Source: Acidobacteriota bacterium
GTDB lineage: Bacteria; Acidobacteriota; Thermoanaerobaculia; Thermoanaerobaculales; Thermoanaerobaculaceae
DNA: 9,627 nt
Direction of reading: 5' to 3'
NCBI GenBank assembly: GCA_027458945.1
Contig: DAIDOU010000196.1
Span: 1-9,627 of the forward strand
Below are positions 4,194 through 9,627 of this stretch, one piece after another. Positions within the stretch are counted from its first letter, which is position 1. Every line of letters begins with the position of its first letter. The notes under the pieces are model-generated. The model saw only the letters and a list, made by a program, of their open reading frames with translations. It made no database searches and had not been told where the DNA came from. Made by a program: the position numbers and the translations under genes.

Positions 4194-7115
4194 ATGCTGC
4201 GTTCAAGAGTCTTGTTCGTAGTGCTCGCGCTTCTTGTCGTCGGAGTCGTGCCCGCCCTCGGGCAGGGCAACCCGACGGGAACGATCACGGGCCACGTCAC
4301 CGATCCGGACAACCTGGCGCTGCCGGGGGTCACGGTCACCGCCGCCTCGCCGAGGTTGCAGGGCGTGCGCACCGTCTCCACCTCGGCGAACGGTGACTAC
4401 ATCATCCCGTTCCTTCCCGCGGGGGATTACACCGTCACCTTCGAGCTGCAGGGGTTTGCGACGATCAAGCAGGCCGTCAACGTGACGATGGCCGACGTCC
4501 TGCCGGTGAACGTCAAGATGGCGCTCTCGTCGGTGACGGAGACGCTCAACGTCTCGGCCGCGGCGAGCGAGCTGGCGACGACGGCGACGGTGGCGACGAC
4601 GCTGAAGGCGAGCACCGCCGATCTGCTGCCGATGAGTCGGTCGCTCGATGCCGCCACCCTGTTCTCCCCCAACGCCAACAACAACGGCCCGTCCGGCAAC
4701 ATCATGATTTCGGGGGCGCTGTCGTACGACAACCTCTACCTGGTCAACGGCGTCAACGTCAACGAGACGCAGACCCAGCAGCCGCGGCCGCTGTTCATCG
4801 AGGACGCGATCCAGGAGACCAAGGTGTCGGCCGGCGACATCTCCGCCGAGTACGGCCGCTTCCAGGGCGGCGTCATCAACATGATCACCAAATCGGGCGG
4901 CAACGCGTTTTCCGGCTCGCTCCGCGTCACCTTTACCAACGACGCGTGGCGATCGCTGACGCCGTACCCGGGCGACCAGACCCTCAACAAGGTGGTGCCG
5001 ACGTACGAGGCGACGTTCGGTGGGGCGATCCTGCGCGACAAGCTGTGGTTCTTCACGGCGGGCCGCTACGAGAAGAACACCACGAACGAGACCACGGCCT
5101 ACACGGGGTACAACTACACGAAGACGGACAAGGACGAGCGCGCCGAGGGCAAGCTGACCTGGAACATCGACTCGAGAAACACCGCGAAGGTGTCGTACCT
5201 GAAGCGGCGGGAGCCGATCACCAACGACAGCTTCGGCAAGATCATGGACGCGGCGAGCCTCTACAACGACCGCACCGAGGAGTCGCTGCTGGCGGCGAAC
5301 TACCAGAGCGTCGTGACCAACGACCTCTTCTTCGAGGCGCAGTACTCGGCCCGCAAGATGAACCTGCTGGGCCGGGGTTCGAGCTACATGGACGAGATCC
5401 ACGGCACGCCGATCTGGGACAAGTCCCGCGGCAAGGCGCGCTTCTCCGCCCCGACCTACTGCGCGGTCTGCCCGAACTACGCCAACGAGATGAACAACTG
5501 GGACGCGTACGCGAAGGCGAACTACTTCCTCTCCACGAAGACGATGGGGTCGCACAGCATCGTCGCCGGCTTCGACGTCTTCCGCGACACGCGCAAGAAC
5601 AACCAGAACTCCTCGGCCAGCGACTACCGCGTGCAGGCGACCGGAGCGATCATCGACGGCTACAACATCTACCCGATCTTCAAGCCGAGCACGACCTGGA
5701 TCGAGTGGCTGCCGGTGTTTCAGGGCACGGTGGGGAACGAACTGCGGACCGACTCGGCGTTCCTCAACGACACGTGGCGGGCCAACAGCCTCGTCACGGT
5801 CAACATCGGTGTGCGCTACGACAAGAACAACGTCCGCGACCAGGGGGGCAAGCCGGTGGCGAACGCCGGGCTGTTCAGCCCGCGGCTCGGGGCGACGTTC
5901 GACCTCAAGCGCGACGGGAGCTGGCTCGCCAACGTCGGCTACGCGCAGTACGTCGGGGCGTTCATCACTCAGGTCGCCGACGCCGCCTCGGCGGCGGGCC
6001 GGCAGGCGTCGTACAGCTTCCTCTACAAGGGGCCGGCCGTAAACACGGGAGCCACCGGGCCGTACCTCAACTCGTATGACGCCCTGAAGATCCTCTTCGA
6101 CTGGTGGAACAGCACGGGTGGACCGGACGGTCACAGCCCGCGGCAGAACCCGACGATCCCCGGCGTCAACACGGCCGTCAACCACGGCGTGGAGCCGGCC
6201 AAGACGATCGAGTACTCGCTCGGCGTCGCGCACACGCTCGGCTCCAGGGGCGTGGTGAGAGCCGATTACCTCTACCGCCAGTACGACAACACGTACGGGG
6301 ACTTCCTCGACATGTCCACCGGGGTCGTGACCGACCCGCGGACCGGCAAGCAGTTCAACCTCGACGTCGTGGGGAACACCAACACCGTCAAGCGCAACTT
6401 CCAGGGCCTGAGCCTGCAGGGCACCTACCAGGTCACCGACACCTTGCAGGCGGGGGCCAACTATATGCTCTCCTACCTGCGCGGCAGCACCGAGCTGGAG
6501 AGCCCGACCAGCATCACGAACTTCGCCAGCGCGAACTACTACCCCGAGTACCGGCAGAGAGGGTGGAACTACCCGTACGGCTACCTCAACGCCGACCAGC
6601 GTCACCGCCTCCGCATCTGGGGAACGTACCAGCTGCCGCTGCCGAAGCAGTTCGGCAGCCTCGACCTCGGCTTCCAGGAGCAGTACAACTCGGGGCAGCC
6701 GTACGACCTGCAGATGTCGATCGACTCGCGGCCGTACGTGACCAACCCCGGCTACCTCGCGCCGCCGTCGAGCGTGACCTACTTCATCAGCGGACGCGGC
6801 GCGCACCGGTTCGCCGGCTCGACATCGACCGACCTGTCGCTGTCGTGGAGCCACCACCTGCCGGGCTGGACGCAGGCGGAGTTCTTCGTCCGCTTCGTCA
6901 TCAACAACCTCTTCAACGAGCACGCTCTCACCAGCTTCGACACCACGATCCTGAGCAAGTCGGACGACTCCTCGCTGCAGGCGTTCGACCCGTTCACGAC
7001 GCGCCCGGTGGAGGGGGTGAACTGGAAGAAGGGCCCCGACTTCGGGAAGGCGACCAGCCCGCTCAGCTATCAGTCGCCGCGCGACTACTACTTCTCGGTC
7101 GGGATCCGTTTCTAG
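4194..7115 (+). CDS. TonB-dependent receptor, Oar-like, with carboxypeptidase regulatory-like domain
   Basis: Outer-membrane active transporter of 973 residues, powered by TonB-ExbBD. Residues 1-24 are a signal peptide (charged start, long hydrophobic core, ALGQ). Residues about 28-110 form a carboxypeptidase-regulatory-like beta domain, with GTITGHVTDPDNLALPGVTV and GDYIIPFLPAGDYTV. ETLNVSA (116-122) resembles a TonB box. The plug spans about 125-235, with DNLYLVNGVNVNE and EYGRFQGGVINMITKSGGN. The remainder is a beta barrel rich in alternating aromatic strands, ending in SVGIRF with the terminal Phe needed for outer-membrane insertion. Length and order match acidobacterial Oar-like receptors. 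The only two cysteines are Cys423 and Cys426 (CAVC) in the barrel half. Substrate cannot be read from sequence; relatives are linked to oligosaccharides, peptides or metal chelates, and the neighbours favour peptides. It may be the last gene of the peptidase transcript. Confidence 0.94.
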   Translation: MLRSRVLFVVLALLVVGVVPALGQGNPTGTITGHVTDPDNLALPGVTVTAASPRLQGVRTVSTSANGDYIIPFLPAGDYTVTFELQGFATIKQAVNVTMADVLPVNVKMALSSVTETLNVSAAASELATTATVATTLKASTADLLPMSRSLDAATLFSPNANNNGPSGNIMISGALSYDNLYLVNGVNVNETQTQQPRPLFIEDAIQETKVSAGDISAEYGRFQGGVINMITKSGGNAFSGSLRVTFTNDAWRSLTPYPGDQTLNKVVPTYEATFGGAILRDKLWFFTAGRYEKNTTNETTAYTGYNYTKTDKDERAEGKLTWNIDSRNTAKVSYLKRREPITNDSFGKIMDAASLYNDRTEESLLAANYQSVVTNDLFFEAQYSARKMNLLGRGSSYMDEIHGTPIWDKSRGKARFSAPTYCAVCPNYANEMNNWDAYAKANYFLSTKTMGSHSIVAGFDVFRDTRKNNQNSSASDYRVQATGAIIDGYNIYPIFKPSTTWIEWLPVFQGTVGNELRTDSAFLNDTWRANSLVTVNIGVRYDKNNVRDQGGKPVANAGLFSPRLGATFDLKRDGSWLANVGYAQYVGAFITQVADAASAAGRQASYSFLYKGPAVNTGATGPYLNSYDALKILFDWWNSTGGPDGHSPRQNPTIPGVNTAVNHGVEPAKTIEYSLGVAHTLGSRGVVRADYLYRQYDNTYGDFLDMSTGVVTDPRTGKQFNLDVVGNTNTVKRNFQGLSLQGTYQVTDTLQAGANYMLSYLRGSTELESPTSITNFASANYYPEYRQRGWNYPYGYLNADQRHRLRIWGTYQLPLPKQFGSLDLGFQEQYNSGQPYDLQMSIDSRPYVTNPGYLAPPSSVTYFISGRGAHRFAGSTSTDLSLSWSHHLPGWTQAEFFVRFVINNLFNEHALTSFDTTILSKSDDSSLQAFDPFTTRPVEGVNWKKGPDFGKATSPLSYQSPRDYYFSVGIRF

Positions 7116-7132
7116 CCGGCCGAGCCTTCGGC

Positions 7133-7173
7133 AACGGGTGGGGCTCCGCGCCGGCGCGGCGCCCCACCCCGTT
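7133..7173 (+). terminator. Long GC-rich hairpin after the TonB receptor, probable terminator
   Basis: Starting 17 nt after the receptor stop, AACGGGTGGGGC (7133-7144) pairs with GCCCCACCCCGTT (7161-7173), with one bulged C. Inside them CCGCGCC and GGCGCGG (7146-7159) form a perfect palindrome, with one T/C mismatch between the two stems. Almost 20 base pairs are possible with hardly any loop. No T-tract follows (GTTCTCGG), so it would be a U-less terminator or a 3'-end stabiliser. A role in protecting the receptor mRNA is the alternative. Confidence 0.6.
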
Positions 7174-7426
7174 CTCGGCAAGGTGCCGCCGGTCGCTCCG
7201 GTGGGGCGCCCGATCCGCCTGCGAACGGTGCCGGCGGGAGGCGGCCAAGATCCTCGACGGCAGGCGGCCGGCCTATCCTGCGGCCGCGATCGGGGACCGG
7301 GTCGTGGTTGTCGTCGTAACTGGCCCGGATCGTACGCGGTGCAAGGCCGGGACGGAGTGGGACGGCGAACGGTCGTAGCCACGATCCGGCGAATGAAGCA
7401 GAAGCGCCGAAGGGAGCCAGCGGGGC
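7174..7426. other. Gene-free spacer upstream of the NhaC-like gene
   Basis: With the hairpin and a few flanking bases this completes a 311-bp gap. No credible gene was found: open frames here are short and arginine/proline-rich. The promoter of the next unit should lie here, but no hexamer pair close to consensus is visible. Weak candidates such as TTGTCG at 7308-7313 lack a matching -10. A 9-bp inverted repeat, CCGGATCGT (7325-7333) and ACGATCCGG (7381-7389), and a 5-bp stem at 7387-7409 precede the ribosome site. AGGGAG (7411-7416) is the likely Shine-Dalgarno, 10 nt from the ATG, a little long. Confidence 0.5.
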
Positions 7427-8839
7427 ATGGGACCGAGCGGTAGAACACGACGGCAACCGACGGCCTGGGAGGCCGCCACCCCGATCGCCGGCATGGCGGT
7501 CCTGCTCGGCGTGGGGTACGGCGTCTATCACTTCCCCGTCGAGATCCTCCTCATCGCCGCCTCCGTGGTGGCGGGCTTCGTGGCCCTGCGCCTCGGCTAC
7601 ACCTGGAAGGACATCGAGGCCGGCATCATCGATGCGATCGCCAAGGCGATGCCGGCGCAGATGATCATCATCGTGGTGGGCGTGCTGATCGCCTCCTGGA
7701 TCGCCAGCGGCTCGATCCCGATGCTCATCGACTTCGGTCTGCGGATCGTCTCGCCGAGACTGTTCCTCGTCACCTCCTGCCTGGTCTGCGGCATCATCTC
7801 GCTGCTCACCGGCACGGCGTACGGGACCGCCGGGACGGTCGGCATCGCCTTCATCGGCATCGCGCACGGGATGGGGATCCCGCCCGGCCCGGCCGCAGGC
7901 GCGATCGTCGCCGGGTCGTACCTGGGGGACAAGATCTCGCCGTTCGCCGCCTCCCTCAACCTCGGCTCGGCGGCGGTGCGCTGCAACGTCATGGACGTCG
8001 TCAGGCACCTGGTCTGGACCACCACCCCGCCCTACCTGATCGGCCTCGCCGTCTACTGGGTCGCCGGGATGCGCTACTCGCTCCACTCGGTGAGCGAAGA
8101 GAGGATCTCGCTCATCCAGCAGACGCTGCGCAGCAGCTTTCACTACAACTGGATCCTGTTGCTGCCCCCGCTCGTGGTCCTCGTGCTCACCCTGCGCCGC
8201 AAACCGGTGATCCCGGGCATGCTGCTCTCCTCGGCGCTGGCGTTGCTCCTGGCCCGCCTGGTCCAGGGCCGGTCGCTGTTCGAGAGCGCCAACTTCTGCG
8301 TCACCGGCTTCAAGCTCGACTCCGGCGTGGCGATCGTGAACGAGCTCCTCTCCCGGGGCGGTCTGCAGGAGATGCTCAGGATCTCGCTGGTGGCGTTCTG
8401 CGCCTTCGCGTTCGCGGGGATCGTCCAGAAGGCCGGGATCCTCGACGCCCTCCTCGAGCGCATCCTGCGCGTCGCGCGCACGACCGCGCTCCTGATCACC
8501 TCGAGCGTGGCCGCGACCCTCGCCACCGCCCTCGTCACCGGGAGCGCCTACCTGAGCGTGCTCATCCCGGGGGAGCTGTTCGCCCCGGCGTTCAAGGCGC
8601 GGGGGCTGGCCGCCAAGAACCTGGCGCGCGCGACCCAGGAGGCGCACTCGATCGTGCCGGTGGTCCCATGGGCGATCGCCGGGGTCTACATGGCCGGGAC
8701 GCTGGGGGTCTCCACCTGGGCGTACGCTCCCTGGGCGATCTTCAACTACACCGGGTTCCTCTTTCCCCTGCTGTACGGCTGGCTCGGCGTCGGCACCGCC
8801 CCGCTCAAGGCCGACGACGAGACCCAGATGGGGTCATGA
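7427..8839 (+). CDS. NhaC-family antiporter-like membrane protein (divergent motifs)
   Basis: Inner-membrane protein of 470 residues, the usual NhaC size, with roughly 11-12 hydrophobic segments. NhaC members exchange Na+ for H+; some relatives exchange organic acids such as malate and lactate. Family landmarks are TGTAYGTAGTVG (about 127-138), GSYLGDKISP (163-172), a second-half TGSAYLSVLIPG, and PWAIAGVYMAGTLGV near the end. Key polar positions differ from the family as I recall it: the usual SDTTN after DKxSP is AASLN (174-178), and the usual ED-S-G-T before the PWNTCG motif is TQEAHS, with PWAIAG following. The exchanged ion or solute may therefore differ. The ATG at 7427 is chosen for AGGGAG upstream and the short hydrophilic lead into the first helix. 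The stop overlaps a tiny frame and lies 21 bp before the next gene, suggesting an operon. Confidence 0.87.
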   Translation: MGPSGRTRRQPTAWEAATPIAGMAVLLGVGYGVYHFPVEILLIAASVVAGFVALRLGYTWKDIEAGIIDAIAKAMPAQMIIIVVGVLIASWIASGSIPMLIDFGLRIVSPRLFLVTSCLVCGIISLLTGTAYGTAGTVGIAFIGIAHGMGIPPGPAAGAIVAGSYLGDKISPFAASLNLGSAAVRCNVMDVVRHLVWTTTPPYLIGLAVYWVAGMRYSLHSVSEERISLIQQTLRSSFHYNWILLLPPLVVLVLTLRRKPVIPGMLLSSALALLLARLVQGRSLFESANFCVTGFKLDSGVAIVNELLSRGGLQEMLRISLVAFCAFAFAGIVQKAGILDALLERILRVARTTALLITSSVAATLATALVTGSAYLSVLIPGELFAPAFKARGLAAKNLARATQEAHSIVPVVPWAIAGVYMAGTLGVSTWAYAPWAIFNYTGFLFPLLYGWLGVGTAPLKADDETQMGS

Positions 8840-8860
8840 AGCCGCGGATCGAGGCGTGAG

Positions 8861-9627
8861 ATGAGACGACACCCTGGCACTCCCGGACGCCGCCACAGGA
8901 CGAGGGACGTCCTCCGCCGGGCGGAGAGCGAGATCTACTTCGAGGTGACCGGCTGCGGCCCGGCGCTCGTGTTCGCCCACGGCCTCGGGGGGAGCTACCT
9001 CTCCTGGTGGCAGCAGGTGCCGTACTTCTGCGACCGCTACACCTGCGTCACGTTCTCCCACCGCGGCTTCCCGCCGTCGGTGAACATCTGTGGGACGGTC
9101 GGCCCCGAGGCGTTTGCTGACGACCTGGCGGCGCTGCTGGACCACCTGGGCCTCGCGGAGGTCTATCTGGTGGCGCAGTCGATGGGCGGCTGGACCTGCC
9201 TCACGTACGCGCTGCGGGCGCCGGAGCGCGTGCGGGGGCTCGTGCTCTCCTCGTCCACCGGCACGATCGACTTCGCGGCCATCGACCATCCGGCGATCGC
9301 GGAGCTGCCGTCGTGGACCGAGCGCAGCCTGGCCGAGCGCCGGCGGCTGAACGCCATCGGCGTCCTGCCCTCCACCGGCTCCCGCATGGCCCACGAGCAG
9401 CCCGAGACCTCCTTCCTCTACGAGGAGCTCTACGACCTCACGCCGGCCTCGTACAAGGACAGCGTCCGCCGGAGCACGCGCAGCTCCAGGACCCTGCCTC
9501 CGCATCAGGTCCGCGAGATCCGCACGCCGGTCCTCTTGATCGTCGGCCAGGAGGACCTCATCTTCCCGCCGATGGCCGCCGCCGCCGTCGCCTCCCTCAT
9601 CCCGGGCGCCCGTGTGCACGAGGTCCC
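8861..9627 (+). CDS. Alpha/beta hydrolase (partial, C-terminus beyond window)
   Basis: Alpha/beta-hydrolase-fold enzyme; 255 codons are visible of a likely 270-300. The oxyanion loop is AHGLGGS (His40, Gly41). The nucleophile elbow is AQSMGG with Ser107, after DDLAALLDHLGLAEVYLV, the usual arrangement in the broad Abhydrolase_1 group. Asp232 in VGQEDLIFPP is the likely acid, and the histidine should lie just past the edge. A cap of about 80 residues sits between strands. The ATG at 8861 is the only start available: a stop at 8837 closes the upstream frame, and GAGG (8851-8854) lies 6 nt before it. The first 20 residues are very Arg-rich, without a hydrophobic core, so the protein is probably cytoplasmic. 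It lies 21 bp after the antiporter, so they are likely cotranscribed. Esterases, haloperoxidase-like enzymes and C-C hydrolases share these features, so no substrate is claimed. Confidence 0.88.
   Translation, partial: MRRHPGTPGRRHRTRDVLRRAESEIYFEVTGCGPALVFAHGLGGSYLSWWQQVPYFCDRYTCVTFSHRGFPPSVNICGTVGPEAFADDLAALLDHLGLAEVYLVAQSMGGWTCLTYALRAPERVRGLVLSSSTGTIDFAAIDHPAIAELPSWTERSLAERRRLNAIGVLPSTGSRMAHEQPETSFLYEELYDLTPASYKDSVRRSTRSSRTLPPHQVREIRTPVLLIVGQEDLIFPPMAAAAVASLIPGARVHEV

Noticed and set aside
7325..7389. 9-bp inverted repeat CCGGATCGT / ACGATCCGG before the antiporter
   Set aside because: The loop of 47 nt is long, and a 9-bp match in a 300-bp GC-rich spacer is not unlikely by chance; noted within the spacer only.
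4203..7448. 1081-residue open frame on the minus strand opposite the TonB receptor
   Set aside because: It is an antisense shadow of a clear GC-rich gene: composition is dominated by Arg, Val and Gly, with no recognisable domain or ribosome site.
7112..8647. 511-residue minus-strand frame opposite the NhaC-like gene
   Set aside because: It is a charged low-complexity antisense shadow of a membrane protein with clear family motifs.

Overview
This is a GC-rich window carrying six protein-coding genes, the first and last cut by the window edges, plus a few supportable regulatory sites. The strongest clue to the organism is a 973-residue TonB-dependent receptor with an N-terminal carboxypeptidase-regulatory-like domain (Oar-like). 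Such receptors are very abundant in Acidobacteriota and rarer elsewhere. With the high GC and the other genes, an acidobacterial (or similar GC-rich Gram-negative) chromosome is the best guess; it is an inference. I see no mobile element, tRNA, rRNA or CRISPR.

Layout. Minus strand, 1-1731: an RpiR/SIS-family regulator is followed by a POT/PTR-like peptide transporter (cut at base 1), with a TGATG stop/start overlap. A 248-bp divergent control region (1732-1979) comes next. Plus strand, 1980-4039: a cytoplasmic M20 peptidase-T-like metallopeptidase and a probably exported alpha/beta hydrolase, with an ATGA overlap. After a 154-bp gap comes the large TonB-dependent receptor (4194-7115), then a long GC-rich hairpin that probably ends its transcript. 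After a 311-bp spacer lies a second plus-strand unit: a divergent NhaC-family antiporter (7427-8839) and, 21 bp on, an alpha/beta hydrolase cut at the right edge.

Working hypothesis (inference): the left two thirds is a peptide or peptide-derivative scavenging locus. The TonB receptor would bring substrate across the outer membrane, the exported hydrolase would trim an ester or amide, the POT-like transporter would take up small peptides across the inner membrane, and the M20 enzyme would cleave them in the cytoplasm, with the divergent RpiR protein as local regulator. RpiR proteins usually sense sugar phosphates. This one has a Phe-Pro-Pro-Tyr-Ser segment where the classical SIS loop has Ser-x-Ser-Gly-x-Thr, so a different ligand is plausible.

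The most interesting DNA-level signal is at 1943-2028. A good sigma70-type promoter places its predicted start on the A of the peptidase ATG, with no Shine-Dalgarno, which suggests a leaderless mRNA. The first codons are strikingly AT-rich and contain a TGGAA-N6-TTCCA palindrome that could be the regulator's operator.
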